Positions 25,653 to 35,594 are shown, numbered from the stretch's first letter. The stretch is DNA of 64,000 nt from Flavobacterium micromati (GCF_900129585.1 NZ_FQWF01000001.1:186001-250000), one strand, 5' to 3'. Notes: generated by a model from the sequence alone, not told the origin. Translations and numbers: made by a program.

Positions 25653-26969
25653 ATGAGTACTACAACTATGCCTTTTGTGGCTTTCAAAGTAAAAGACATT
25701 TCTCTAGCAGCTTGGGGAAGAAAAGAAATTGAACTAGCAGAAGCTGAAATGCCAGGTTTAATGGCGCTTCGTGCTGAATACAAAGACGAACAACCGCTTG
25801 CAGGTTCTCGTATTGCAGGATGTTTACACATGACAATTCAAACTGCGGTTTTAATCGAAACATTGATCGCTCTTGGTGCTGAAGTTACTTGGTCTTCTTG
25901 TAACATTTTCTCTACTCAAGATCAAGCTGCTGCTGCGATAGCTGCTGCTGGAATTCAAGTTTACGCTTGGAAAGGCTTGAACGAAGAGGATTTTGACTGG
26001 TGTATTGAGCAAACATTATTTTTTGGTGAAGATAGAAAACCATTGAACATGATTCTTGATGATGGTGGAGATTTAACTAATATGGTTTTTGACCGTTACC
26101 CAGAATTAATTGCTGGAATCAAAGGTTTATCTGAGGAAACTACTACTGGAGTTCACCGTTTGTACGAACGTATGAAAGAAGGAACTTTGCATTTGCCTGC
26201 AATAAACGTAAATGACTCTGTAACTAAATCAAAATTTGACAATAAATACGGTTGTAAGGAAAGTGCAGTTGATGCAGTTCGTCGTGCTACTGATGTTATG
26301 TTAGCGGCAAAAAGAGTAATTGTTTGTGGATACGGTGACGTAGGAAAAGGAACTGCGGCTTCGTTTAGAGGCGCTGGATCTATTGTTACAGTTACTGAAA
26401 TTGACCCAATTTGTGCACTACAAGCTGCAATGGATGGTTTTGAAGTAAAAAAATTAGATACTGTTATTGCAACAGCTGATATTATCATCACAACCACTGG
26501 AAATAAAGATATTGTTTTAGGTTCTCATTTTGAGAAAATGAAAGATAAAACCATCGTTTGTAACATCGGACATTTTGATAACGAAATTGACATGGCTTGG
26601 TTAAATACTAACCATGGTGCAACTAAAGTAGAGATCAAACCACAAGTTGATAAATATACAATTGCTGGAAATGACATTTTAATTTTGGCCGAAGGTCGTT
26701 TAGTAAACTTAGGCTGTGCAACTGGACATCCAAGTTTTGTAATGAGTAACTCCTTTACAAATCAGACTTTAGCTCAAATCGAATTGTGGAAAAATAGTGC
26801 TTCATATAAAAATGAAGTATATATGTTACCAAAGCATTTAGATGAAAAAGTGGCTTTCTTGCACTTAGCTAAATTAGGTGTTGAATTGGAAACGTTACGT
26901 GACGATCAAGCTGCTTACATAGGTGTAGAAGTTACTGGTCCATTTAAACCAGAATATTACAGATATTAG
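25653..26969 (+). CDS. ahcY: Adenosylhomocysteinase
   Basis: AhcY hydrolyses S-adenosylhomocysteine, the by-product of methyl transfer, to adenosine and homocysteine. The 438-aa product contains the signature regions [41 protein letters not shown], the NAD-binding [17 protein letters not shown], and the typical C-terminal PFKPEYYRY. It is single-copy and monocistronic, with a terminator directly behind it and inverted copies of one repeat on both sides. Confidence 0.98.
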   Translation: MSTTTMPFVAFKVKDISLAAWGRKEIELAEAEMPGLMALRAEYKDEQPLAGSRIAGCLHMTIQTAVLIETLIALGAEVTWSSCNIFSTQDQAAAAIAAAGIQVYAWKGLNEEDFDWCIEQTLFFGEDRKPLNMILDDGGDLTNMVFDRYPELIAGIKGLSEETTTGVHRLYERMKEGTLHLPAINVNDSVTKSKFDNKYGCKESAVDAVRRATDVMLAAKRVIVCGYGDVGKGTAASFRGAGSIVTVTEIDPICALQAAMDGFEVKKLDTVIATADIIITTTGNKDIVLGSHFEKMKDKTIVCNIGHFDNEIDMAWLNTNHGATKVEIKPQVDKYTIAGNDILILAEGRLVNLGCATGHPSFVMSNSFTNQTLAQIELWKNSASYKNEVYMLPKHLDEKVAFLHLAKLGVELETLRDDQAAYIGVEVTGPFKPEYYRY

Positions 26970-27006
26970 ATCTCAAATTGTTGATTAACTATTTGTGATT
27001 TTAAAT

Positions 27007-27049
27007 TTAAACCCTTGCTTTACCGATTTTTCGGGAGCAAGGGTTTTTT
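27007..27049 (+). terminator. Intrinsic terminator after ahcY
   Basis: AAACCCTTGCT and AGCAAGGGTTT pair around an inner stem (CCGATTTTTCGG), followed by a T-run. Confidence 0.85.
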
Positions 27050-27055
27050 GTTTTT

Positions 27056-27172
27056 GGGCATGACCCGCAAGAGTGCTTCGTCGTTCCTCCTTGCACTTGC
27101 GGGTCGGGCTATCCGCTGTATCTTTTGTTCCGCTAGCGCTCCGCAAAAGGATGCCGCTGCTATCCCTCATGC
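27056..27172 (-). repeat. Structured interspersed repeat, copy B
   Basis: Read on the minus strand, the element contains GGCATCCTTTTG, a stem built on CGCTAGCG, then AAAAGATACAGCGGATAGC and a second long stem with arms GACCCGCAAG-GTGC / GCAC-TTGCGGGTC. Its ends GGGCATGA and TCATGC are inverted. The core matches copy A at 25390-25500, oriented oppositely. With the ahcY terminator it fills most of the gap 26970-27378. Confidence 0.75.
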
Positions 27173-27344
27173 GAATCGATCACTTTATAGCTCTCGATAA
27201 TAATATCCGCTAGTAGGTAATATTAAAAGCTTTTACAAATTCTACAGATAACTCATTGCTTACGGTTTAATTGTAAAGAATATCCAAAAACGACAAGCAT
27301 CAAAAGAAATTTAATTATTGGCTAATAATAAAAAGCTATTATGT

Positions 27345-27352
27345 TACTTTTG
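27345..27352 (+). promoter_or_regulatory. -7 box for the coiled-coil protein gene
   Basis: TACTTTTG, 26 nt before the start at 27379. A TTG 24 nt upstream (27318-27320) is slightly farther than the usual spacing. Confidence 0.4.
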
Positions 27353-27378
27353 AATCTTTCAAAAACCCAAATCAAGTT

Positions 27379-27945
27379 ATGAAATTTTTATCAATCATCG
27401 TTTTACTGCTCGCAACACCTTTTATTACAACTGCCCAATTCTCCGGCGCGCAAAGACAAATGAACGCTGCAAACCAAATGAACAGACAGCAAAATCAAAT
27501 GTTTATGCAAATGCAACAGCAGCAGCGCCTTTTGATTAACAATAGAAATGGATCTGAAACTATAGAAAGTAAACTTGCAAAAGAAAACAAGAAAATTGCT
27601 AAGCTGCAAGAAAAATCTCAACTACAAGAAGCGAACCTAGCGATCCAAAATCAAGAATTAGCTGACTTAAAAAACAATGGCAAAACTTTAAGCGAAAAGA
27701 CAAATAAAAAAATGGTCAATAATGCCGAGAAAAAAATAGAAAAAAGCCAAGATCAACTAAACAAAATTAATGAAAATATAGATTCCCGCAACTTGAAGGT
27801 TGCGGCATACACGAAGCAAGTTGAGCAATTAAACCTCGAAAAAGAGGAATTAGAAAAAAAGCAGCAAGCGGAAAAAAAGTTAAAAAAGGATGAAAAAGAA
27901 AAGAAGATAGAAATCAAAAAAAACAAGAAAAGTTCACAAAATTAA
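27379..27945 (+). CDS. Secreted coiled-coil protein
   Basis: I recognise no family. The 188-aa product has a signal peptide (FITTAQ), a Met/Gln-rich stretch (about 25-52), then a long continuous coiled coil (about 60-165) and a Lys/Glu-rich charged tail (KKDEKEKKIEIKKNKK). The periplasm is the likely location. It has no operon partner. Confidence 0.7.
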   Translation: MKFLSIIVLLLATPFITTAQFSGAQRQMNAANQMNRQQNQMFMQMQQQQRLLINNRNGSETIESKLAKENKKIAKLQEKSQLQEANLAIQNQELADLKNNGKTLSEKTNKKMVNNAEKKIEKSQDQLNKINENIDSRNLKVAAYTKQVEQLNLEKEELEKKQQAEKKLKKDEKEKKIEIKKNKKSSQN

Positions 27946-28024
27946 TCTTTAATAAAAAACTCACAATTAAATTCATACTTGCAAACCATTGTGGATTGCG
28001 ACTATTTTTTGCACTATAAACAAA

Positions 28025-28279
28025 TTAAAGCACTAACATTACAAGATTTCGAAGACCGATTATTCTAGCCCATGGAACAGAAGAATTATTATTTACTATT
28101 TCTGCGGATAAACGATTACTAGCCTCTCCAATAATTTCCAGCTGTCTTAAAGGAGCATTGAACATAATTGAATTTTTAAAGAAATGATCTAAATCTACAT
28201 CTTTAGTGTAAGAAACGATTTCATTTAAAGATTCTATAATGTGCATCAATCGTATTTTATCCCCTAACCTATCTTGCAT
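28025..28279 (-). pseudogene. Truncated HepT-like toxin (DUF86)
   Basis: The frame encodes 84 aa of a HepT/DUF86 protein (RLGDKIRLMHIIESLNEI ... APLRQLEIIGEASNRLS ... VPWARIIGLRN). HepT toxins are normally about 110 aa and depend on an R-x(4-6)-H motif in the segment RNxxxHxY. Here RNLVM is followed by LVL and a stop, so the His and the last helix are gone. It overlaps the mntA-like gene by 11 nt. It is probably inactive as a nuclease. Confidence 0.75.
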
Positions 28280-28562
28280 AAATTAATTTTTTCTCTTTAT
28301 CTAAGATAGGCTGAATGTATTTGGATAGTCCTCTTGCCGACACTAAGTCTACTTTTTTAGAAAGTAAGATTTCCAAATCCAGTTGCATCTGAATAAATTC
28401 TAATCCAATTGGCTTGGTATAATCCAATTCTACCAGCAAGTCAATATCGCTATTTTCGTTTTCACCTCCTCTACTAAAAGAACCAAAAACATAAGCTTTT
28501 AAAACGGGTTGTTTTGAAAAAAAATCCTTTAATATTCTGATTTGGTTATTATTTAGATTCAT
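28269..28562 (-). CDS. MntA-like minimal nucleotidyltransferase antitoxin
   Basis: This 97-aa minimal nucleotidyltransferase carries the signature GSFSRGGENENSDIDLLVEL. Such proteins pair with HepT; MntA neutralises HepT by AMPylating it. It is the first gene of the pair, overlapping the truncated hepT by 11 nt. The nucleotidyltransferase active site looks intact although its partner is broken. Confidence 0.88.
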   Translation of the reverse strand: MNLNNNQIRILKDFFSKQPVLKAYVFGSFSRGGENENSDIDLLVELDYTKPIGLEFIQMQLDLEILLSKKVDLVSARGLSKYIQPILDKEKKLIYAR

Positions 28563-28768
28563 TTTTTCTGTATATTAATAATGAAAATTTATTTAAAAAT
28601 AACAGCAAAGTACACAACGTAAATTTAATTCATTTTTAATAAGCAGCTCATTTATAGTATTATTGGCAGCACAAAAGCAAAATTTTATAAGAACTAATGT
28701 ATTTAATATCTTTATTCTATGCATCTTAACAGCCGAATTTCACGATCTTATATAAGGAAGTGTACAGA

Positions 28769-29215
28769 TTATTTATTTCTCTTTTCCATAAAAAATCGTT
28801 TCATCAAATCAGCAGCTTCGAGGGCTAGAACACCGCTGACTACTTTAGTTTTAGGATGCAACTGTGTACCCATTTTTATAAAACCACGGTTTTCATCAGA
28901 AGCTCCATAAACAATTTTCGAAATTTGGCTCCAGTACAATGCACCAGCGCACATCTGGCATGGCTCGAGTGTAACATAAAGCGTGCAACCTATTAAATAT
29001 TTGCCTCCAAGATAATTTGCAGCAGCAGTGATTGCCTGCATTTCAGCGTGAGCCGTAACATCATTTAGTAACTCGGTTAAATTATGACTTCGAGCAATGA
29101 TCGTATTATCAACTACAATAATAGCACCCACAGGAATTTCATCTTTATCAAAAGCCATTTCCGCTTCATGTAACGCTTTTTTCATAAAGTATTCGTCGGT
29201 AAAAGGATTTATCAT
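28769..29215 (-). CDS. tadA: tRNA-specific adenosine deaminase
   Basis: TadA converts A34 to inosine in tRNA-Arg. The 148-aa product has the deaminase zinc/catalytic motifs TAHAEMQAI (HAE) and PCQMCAGAL (PCxxC), and normal length. It diverges from dxs across a 90-nt intergenic region. The stretch 28563-28768 upstream of the toxin-antitoxin pair contains no recognised gene. Confidence 0.96.
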   Translation of the reverse strand: MINPFTDEYFMKKALHEAEMAFDKDEIPVGAIIVVDNTIIARSHNLTELLNDVTAHAEMQAITAAANYLGGKYLIGCTLYVTLEPCQMCAGALYWSQISKIVYGASDENRGFIKMGTQLHPKTKVVSGVLALEAADLMKRFFMEKRNK

Positions 29216-29268
29216 TGTAAGTTAAATTTATTGATCTTTATTTCTTTTTAAAACTAGTTTTTTAACGA

Positions 29269-29300
29269 TTGTAAAAATACAATTTCAAATCGTACATTTG
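29269..29300 (+). promoter_or_regulatory. dxs promoter, start codon almost at the transcription start
   Basis: TTG at 29269-29271, a 21-nt spacer and TACATTTG at 29293-29300 match the Bacteroidota consensus well. The dxs ATG is at 29305, within the usual distance from -7 to the transcription start, so the mRNA would be leaderless or nearly so. Confidence 0.7.
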
Positions 29301-29304
29301 CTTT

Positions 29305-31086
29305 ATGACGAATAATTTACTTTCAAACCTCAATAATCCCGACGATTTACGTCTTCTTGACGAAGCCCAACTTCCGCAGTTAGCTCAAGAATTACGCAAT
29401 TTTATTATAGATATTGTATCTGTAAAAGAAGGACATTTAGGAGCAAGTCTCGGTGTTATCGAATTGACAATTGCACTGCATTATGTCTTTGACACACCAA
29501 ATGACTTACTGGTTTGGGATGTAGGTCATCAAGCTTATGGACATAAAATTCTAACTGACAGAAGAGAAAATTTTCATACAAATAGACAATTAGGTGGTAT
29601 TTCTGGATTTCCTAATAGAAGTGAAAGTATTTATGACACCTTTGGCGTAGGCCACTCCTCTACTTCTATCTCGGCTGCGCTGGGAATGGCAATTGCTTCA
29701 AACTTGAAAGGAGATTATGAAAAACAACATATTGCGGTTATTGGCGATGCTTCAATAGCTTCCGGAATGGCGTTTGAAGGCTTAAATCATGCGGGTGTTA
29801 CCGATGCAAATTTATTAGTAATTCTTAATGACAATGCCATAGGAATTGATCCAAGCGTTGGCGCCTTAAAAAAATACTTGACCGCTGTTAAAGAAGGTAA
29901 AAACCCGAGACAAAATAATATGATTAAGTCATTGAACTTTGATTATTCAGGTCCAATTGACGGTAACGACATATTTGCTGTAATTAATGAATTAAAAAGA
30001 CTAAAAGACATAAAAGGCCCAAAGTTCCTTCATATCACCACCATAAAAGGAAAAGGACTTAAACAAGCCGAGGAAGATCAAGTAAAATACCACGCTCCTG
30101 GGAAATTTGACGCTATTACTGGTGAGATACACAAAAAATTGGAGGGCAATCTACCTCCAAAATTTCAAGATGTTTTTGGGCTGACCGTTTTAGATTTAGC
30201 TCAAAAAAATGAAAAAATTATTGGAATCACTCCTGCAATGCCATCAGGAAGTTCTTTGAATTATATGATGGCTGCTTTTCCAGATCGCGCTTTTGATGTG
30301 GGAATTGCTGAACAGCACGCTGTCACTTTAGCCGCCGGAATGGCAACACAAGGGATGATTGTGTATTGCAACATCTATTCTACTTTTTTACAAAGAGCTT
30401 ATGACCAAGTAATTCATGATGTGGCGATACAAAACTTACCTGTAATTTTTTGTTTGGATAGAGCTGGTTTAGTGGGTGAAGACGGCGCTACACATCATGG
30501 CGTTTTCGATCTAGCTTATTTACGATGTATCCCAAATATGATTGTGTACGCTCCGCGGGATGAGATTGCACTTCAAAATATTTTATACACCGCACAATTG
30601 GGCTTAAATCATCCTATTGCAATTCGGTATCCTCGAGGTCGCGGATCTATTACTGATTGGCAATCAAAATATTTAGGAAAATATGACAAAATAGAAATCG
30701 GCAAAAGTGCATGTCTAAAGGAAGGTTCTAAAGTTGCTGTTTTGTCAAATGGTACAATTAGCAACAACGTCACTTTGGCTGTGGCCAAAACAAAGCATCC
30801 TGAAACTGTTGCACATTATGATTTTCCATTTGTAAAACCGATAGATGAGATTCAATTGCATTCTATATTTAAAAAATTCGATTCAGTTATAACAATTGAA
30901 GATGGAACAGTAAAAGGTGGTTTTGGAGGTGTAATTTTAGAATTTGCAGCAGCAAACCATTATCACTCAAAAATAAACGTACTTGGAATTCCAGACCAAT
31001 TTATCGAACATGGAACTGTAGCTGAATTGCAACAATTGTGCAAAATTGACGTTAAAAGTCTCGAAACACTTTTTTCAAGCTATTAA
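29305..31086 (+). CDS. dxs: 1-deoxy-D-xylulose-5-phosphate synthase
   Basis: DXS condenses pyruvate and glyceraldehyde 3-phosphate using thiamin diphosphate. The 593-aa product has the family patterns (VKEGHLGASLGVIELT, VWDVGHQAYGHKI, GVGHSSTSISAALG, the ThDP motif GDASIASGMAFEGLNHAG..NDN, and GIAEQHAVTLAAGMA). The start agrees with relatives' N-termini. Mevalonate-pathway genes are also present (40-43 kb), so DXP here may mainly feed thiamin and pyridoxal phosphate synthesis. Confidence 0.97.
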   Translation: MTNNLLSNLNNPDDLRLLDEAQLPQLAQELRNFIIDIVSVKEGHLGASLGVIELTIALHYVFDTPNDLLVWDVGHQAYGHKILTDRRENFHTNRQLGGISGFPNRSESIYDTFGVGHSSTSISAALGMAIASNLKGDYEKQHIAVIGDASIASGMAFEGLNHAGVTDANLLVILNDNAIGIDPSVGALKKYLTAVKEGKNPRQNNMIKSLNFDYSGPIDGNDIFAVINELKRLKDIKGPKFLHITTIKGKGLKQAEEDQVKYHAPGKFDAITGEIHKKLEGNLPPKFQDVFGLTVLDLAQKNEKIIGITPAMPSGSSLNYMMAAFPDRAFDVGIAEQHAVTLAAGMATQGMIVYCNIYSTFLQRAYDQVIHDVAIQNLPVIFCLDRAGLVGEDGATHHGVFDLAYLRCIPNMIVYAPRDEIALQNILYTAQLGLNHPIAIRYPRGRGSITDWQSKYLGKYDKIEIGKSACLKEGSKVAVLSNGTISNNVTLAVAKTKHPETVAHYDFPFVKPIDEIQLHSIFKKFDSVITIEDGTVKGGFGGVILEFAAANHYHSKINVLGIPDQFIEHGTVAELQQLCKIDVKSLETLFSSY

Positions 31087-31124
31087 ATTAATTATTTTGC
31101 TTGATTAAATATAATCGCGTCAAA

Positions 31125-32159
31125 ATGAAATTATTTTCTTTTACCTTATTACTGTTTTTATGCTCTTTCTCTTTTAGTTGCTTAGCTCAAGACACAGTTG
31201 CAATTTACCTATCAGATACGCTAAGACCTGCAAAACTTCAATATGTGAGAGTGACTCCAAAAACAATAAAACTGAAAATTCAAACTAGAACACAATACTT
31301 ACCTTTCACGTATTGGAGTAAAAAAAATACATTAGGTTTTGACATTTCTCAGATCGCTTTTGTCAACTGGAACGCTGGTGGAGCTAGCTCAATCTCAGGA
31401 CTATTAAAAGGAAATTTTTATAGAAACTACAACAAAGGAAATTTGAATTGGTCAAGCGAAATGATATTTAGGTACGGGATCAATAAACAACAAGGAGAAA
31501 ACATCAGAAAGACTGACGATGCGTTTCAAATTAATTCTACTTTTGGATATCGCACTGAGGAAAATTCTAATTGGTTTTATTCTGCAAAATTCAATTTTAA
31601 CACCCAATTTACTAATGGGTATGCTTATCCAAATACTAGCAGAGCAATTTCAAAACCATTTGCACCAGCGTATATTTTCATGGGAGTTGGTGCTGAAAAC
31701 ATCAATAAAGAAAAAAACACATTCTTTTATATTTCACCTTTTACATTTAAAACTACCTTAGTTTTAGATCAAACATTAGCAAATCAGGGAGCTTTTGGGG
31801 TTGATAAAGCGGTTTTCGATTTAAACAATAATTTAATCAGTGAAGGAAAACAAACGAGAATGGAACTTGGTTTTTTATTTACCAGCAAATTTAAAAAGGA
31901 AATTTTTAAAAATATAATTTTTGAAAATCGGTTAAGTTTGTATTCTGACTATATAAACCGTTTTGGAAATGTAGATGTTGACTGCGATTTGCAATTTGCA
32001 TTAGTGGTTAATCAATATGTAAAAGCCAATATAGGAGCGCAAATAATTTATGATGACGACATAAAGTCAAAAAAAGAAGTTTCAGGAGTACAGGTTACAG
32101 AAGGTCCAAAAACGCAAATTAGGCAAGCTCTTAGTATAGGAATTGAATATGTTTTTTAA
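31125..32159 (+). CDS. DUF3078 family outer-membrane protein
   Basis: The product (about 344 aa) has a signal sequence ending in SCLAQ and the DUF3078 patterns YWSKKNTLGFDISQIAFVNWNAGG ... YGINKQQGENIRKTDD (positions of about 75-145), followed by amphipathic strands to the C-terminal GIEYVF. It is likely an outer-membrane beta-barrel of unknown function found across Bacteroidota. The frame is open from 31101, but ATG at 31125 gives a proper signal peptide. It follows dxs by 38 nt and may share its transcript. Confidence 0.85.
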   Translation: MKLFSFTLLLFLCSFSFSCLAQDTVAIYLSDTLRPAKLQYVRVTPKTIKLKIQTRTQYLPFTYWSKKNTLGFDISQIAFVNWNAGGASSISGLLKGNFYRNYNKGNLNWSSEMIFRYGINKQQGENIRKTDDAFQINSTFGYRTEENSNWFYSAKFNFNTQFTNGYAYPNTSRAISKPFAPAYIFMGVGAENINKEKNTFFYISPFTFKTTLVLDQTLANQGAFGVDKAVFDLNNNLISEGKQTRMELGFLFTSKFKKEIFKNIIFENRLSLYSDYINRFGNVDVDCDLQFALVVNQYVKANIGAQIIYDDDIKSKKEVSGVQVTEGPKTQIRQALSIGIEYVF

Positions 32160-32210
32160 GAAGAAATCCTTATTGAAAAGAAGTTTTTAGAACTTTAAAA
32201 TTATAAATCA

Positions 32211-33557
32211 CTAGTTCTTTACAGCAGTTATCGTTTTATAAAAAAGCAGCGCATTTCCATCTGTAAGCATAGAAATAAAATGGCAAATGTGAAGCAATCT
32301 TTCATAGAGATTGTCTTTTTCTACATGATACTTTTCTGGTAATAACTTTAGAATTAATGCATCATAGTTGGACTCCTTTCCATCGTATTTATTATTGTAC
32401 GCAGTTATAAATTTGTCTAAAAGGGTTTGAATAATTTGGTAACCTACAATTTCTTTTTCGATCACTTCCCGACTTTGATAAATATTATCAACGCTGATTT
32501 TTATGATGTCATCCATTTGGACTTTATATTTGCTTTTATCCATCAACGAATAAGGAAATTTTCCGTTTAAAATAGCTTCTTCATTTTCAATAAAAACTTT
32601 AACTGCATCATTAATTAAACTGCCTATTGCTAGTGCTCGTAAATAACTAATTCTGTCTTCCTTAGTAGTCAGCGTTTTATATTTTGATGTATCGATGCTA
32701 TCTTTTACCAATTTAATTAAATATTCCAATGCAAAATCTTCTGAAACTAAACCTAGATTTATTCCGTCTTCAAAATCAATAATGGTATAACAAATATCGT
32801 CGGCAGCTTCTACTAAATACGCCAAAGGATGTCTTTCAAATCCAATGTCATTACCTGATTTATTTGGGATCATTCCCATGTCAGCAGCAACTTCCTCAAA
32901 AAATTTTTTATCAGTTTGAAAAAAACCATATTTTTTATCGGCGATATTTCTTGTTGGTTTTTTAGGCAGTGATTCCTTTGGATATTTCATAAACGCGCCA
33001 AGGACGGCATAAGTTAATCTAATACTTCCTTCAATTCCAGGCCGTGAACTTGTTACAACCGAAAAGCCATTAGCATTTCCTTCAAAATCAATTAAATCTT
33101 GCCATTCTTTTTCAGCGAGATATTCTTTGAATTTTTGTCCATTTCCAATTGAAAAATACTCTCCAATTGCTTTTTCACCAGAATGTCCAAATGGAGGATT
33201 TCCAATATCGTGCGCTAACGAAGCTGCAGCGACAATAGCTCCAAAATCATTCATGTGAAAACCGTGAGCTTCTGTTAAATGCGGATATTTCTCTATAATC
33301 TTTTTGCCCACTAATCTACCCAAAGACCGTCCAACTACTGAAACTTCTAGACTGTGCGTCAATCGCGTGTGTACAAAGTCGGTTTTTGAAAGAGGAATGA
33401 CTTGTGTTTTATCCTGTAAACTTCTAAACGGTGCCGAAAAAACAATTCGATCATAATCAACTTCAAAACCTAAACGCGTATCATCTTGTTCTACACGCAA
33501 TCTTTTGCCTTTGTCGCCTTGCCTTCTTAGTGATAAAAGTTGTTCCCAGTTCATCAT
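32211..33557 (-). CDS. dgt: dGTPase-like dNTP triphosphohydrolase
   Basis: This 448-aa HD-domain enzyme hydrolyses dNTPs to deoxynucleosides and triphosphate. It shows the metal-site pattern HTRLTHSLEV ... AHDIGNPPFGHSGE and the conserved N-terminal FRSLQDKTQV. The length fits the dGTPase family. It is convergent with the DUF3078 gene. Either of two adjacent Met codons could be the start. Confidence 0.93.
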   Translation of the reverse strand: MMNWEQLLSLRRQGDKGKRLRVEQDDTRLGFEVDYDRIVFSAPFRSLQDKTQVIPLSKTDFVHTRLTHSLEVSVVGRSLGRLVGKKIIEKYPHLTEAHGFHMNDFGAIVAAASLAHDIGNPPFGHSGEKAIGEYFSIGNGQKFKEYLAEKEWQDLIDFEGNANGFSVVTSSRPGIEGSIRLTYAVLGAFMKYPKESLPKKPTRNIADKKYGFFQTDKKFFEEVAADMGMIPNKSGNDIGFERHPLAYLVEAADDICYTIIDFEDGINLGLVSEDFALEYLIKLVKDSIDTSKYKTLTTKEDRISYLRALAIGSLINDAVKVFIENEEAILNGKFPYSLMDKSKYKVQMDDIIKISVDNIYQSREVIEKEIVGYQIIQTLLDKFITAYNNKYDGKESNYDALILKLLPEKYHVEKDNLYERLLHICHFISMLTDGNALLFYKTITAVKN

Positions 33558-33619
33558 TGTTACACGTAATTTTCTGAATGTTTAAGGAGCGAATATAAAG
33601 AAAAAGAAGTCAGTAGAAC

Positions 33620-33655
33620 TAAAAAATAGCTGCAAAAGATTACAGCTATTTTATT
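33620..33655 (-). terminator. Terminator after the DUF885 gene
   Basis: AAAATAGCTG and CAGCTATTTT (33623-33652) flank a 10-nt loop, with T-rich sequence on the minus-strand exit side. It separates the DUF885 gene from dgt. Confidence 0.6.
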
Positions 33656-33830
33656 GAAAGGGCAATTCAAGAATAAGAAAAAAATAACACCTTTTTATTC
33701 TTTAACCATTGAGAAATGTAAGTCGCATTTTTACTAAACTTAATTTCGTAATGGTTTTATAAAAATTTAATGGTTGAGCGATAGATTTTTTACCCTCAAA
33801 AAAGATATAAAATCCTAAATATTCTTAAAA

Positions 33831-35594
33831 CTATTTCTCCCCAATCCACGCATTAATTTTCTTTTCTAATAATGCCAATGGCATTACTCCAGATTCCAAT
33901 ACTTTTTCATGGAATTTTTTAATGTCAAATTTAGTTCCCATTTTAGCTTCTGCTTTTTTGCGAAGTTCGATTATCTTGAGTTGACCAATTTTATACGAAA
34001 GCGCTTGTCCAGGAATGGCCATATAACGCTCAATTTCGGGGATTATGCTGGCTTCACTTTCAGCTTCATTGGCTAATGAATATTTGATCGCTTGCTCTCT
34101 ACTCCAGCCTTTTGAATGCAATCCTGTGTCTACTACTAATCGCACCGCTCTGTGCATTTCATTGCCTAACATCCCAAAATACTGATATGGATCTTGGTAT
34201 AATCCAAGTTCTTTTCCTAAACTTTCTGTGTATAATGCCCAACCTTCACCATAAGCACCAAACCAATTGAATTTTCTAAAATCAGGCAAACTTTCATTTT
34301 CTTGTTGCAGCGAAATTTGGAAATGATGTCCGGGAATCGCTTCATGCAAAAACAAATCTTCGTCTCCATACATATTATAATTGGCCACATCAGGAATGGG
34401 AACATAAAAAATGCCAGGGCGAGTTCCGTCTTTCGTTCCTGGATTGTATTCAGCGCTAGCCGTTTTTTCTCTAAAAGCTTCCGTTCTTCTGATTTCAAAT
34501 TTGGTTACAGGCTGCAACGAGAATAATTTATCTACGTTGGGTTTGATGCGGGTGTATATATTTTGAAAATTCACAATCACTTCCTCTGGTTTTGTAAAGG
34601 GCTTTAATTCCTTTTTGTTTCGCACTTCTTCAAAGAATTCTAATAATGTTCCTTTGAAACCAACTTGCATTTTTACTTTTTCCATCTCGGCATTTAGTCG
34701 CGCTACTTCTTTTAATCCTAATTCGTGAATGGCTTCAGGAGTCATTTCTGTAGTAGTCCATTGCTTCACGTATGTTGCGTAAAGCTGTTTTCCAAAAGGT
34801 AAACTTCCTATTCCGCTTGTTGCTCGCGAAGCTGGCAGGTACTCTTTAGTCAAAAAATCAGCCATTTTCTTGTACTGCGGAATCAATTTATTGGTAATTG
34901 TTGCCGTATATTTTTCGGTTAAATCTTCTTTCATGTTTTCAGGAAACGAATCGGGCATTAATTTTATTGATGAATAAAATAAATTATCCTGAATATTAGG
35001 AGTTTCCATTTCTGCAAATTGTGGAATTAACTTTACCGTTAACGCCCTGGGTAGCATAACGCCCTTACTAAGCCCTTTTTTCATGTACACCATAGCCGAA
35101 TCAATCCAAACGGAATATTTATCCATTCTAACGAGGAAATTAGTATAATCTTTTTCGGTTTTAAAAGGTTGTGCGCTTGTTCCTCCAGCTAATTGTCCCA
35201 TCGTGAGATGCGTGCCCCAAAATTGATGGATTGGGAGCAAATTTGTAGGTTGCTTTAACAAATCTTTGCCAATTTCAACTTCCCATTTAATGATTTCATA
35301 ACTGTTTTTTTCCTCTTCAGTTAGATCTTCGAAAACAACATTTTGTAATGCAGTTTGGTATTTATCAAAAAAAGCGGCTTGCGATTTTCTATAACTGTCT
35401 GTCATTTCAAATTGCAATTGATCGTTGTACTGATTTTGACCACTTTGAGTTGCACCTAATGGATCAAGCGCATTTTTATTGTCAAAATAGTTTTTAGTCA
35501 AAGTGCTAAAATCTTCTTTTTTTTCCTCTGATTTGCAGTTTATTAAAAGGACAACAGAGGTAAGTGTAAAAAGGAAAATGGTTATTTTTTTCAT
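33831..35594 (-). CDS. DUF885 family lipoprotein, putative metallopeptidase
   Basis: The 587-aa product has a lipoprotein signal (VVLLINCKSE, Cys at about 21) and the DUF885 core, including LFLHEAIPGHHFQ, a HExxxGHH-type motif that probably binds zinc, and NWFGAYGEGWALYTESLG. Members are considered periplasmic or secreted peptidases, although substrates are mostly unproven. It diverges from the M3 peptidase gene at 35774, an adjacency that suggests a shared role in peptide degradation. Confidence 0.88.
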   Translation of the reverse strand: MKKITIFLFTLTSVVLLINCKSEEKKEDFSTLTKNYFDNKNALDPLGATQSGQNQYNDQLQFEMTDSYRKSQAAFFDKYQTALQNVVFEDLTEEEKNSYEIIKWEVEIGKDLLKQPTNLLPIHQFWGTHLTMGQLAGGTSAQPFKTEKDYTNFLVRMDKYSVWIDSAMVYMKKGLSKGVMLPRALTVKLIPQFAEMETPNIQDNLFYSSIKLMPDSFPENMKEDLTEKYTATITNKLIPQYKKMADFLTKEYLPASRATSGIGSLPFGKQLYATYVKQWTTTEMTPEAIHELGLKEVARLNAEMEKVKMQVGFKGTLLEFFEEVRNKKELKPFTKPEEVIVNFQNIYTRIKPNVDKLFSLQPVTKFEIRRTEAFREKTASAEYNPGTKDGTRPGIFYVPIPDVANYNMYGDEDLFLHEAIPGHHFQISLQQENESLPDFRKFNWFGAYGEGWALYTESLGKELGLYQDPYQYFGMLGNEMHRAVRLVVDTGLHSKGWSREQAIKYSLANEAESEASIIPEIERYMAIPGQALSYKIGQLKIIELRKKAEAKMGTKFDIKKFHEKVLESGVMPLALLEKKINAWIGEK

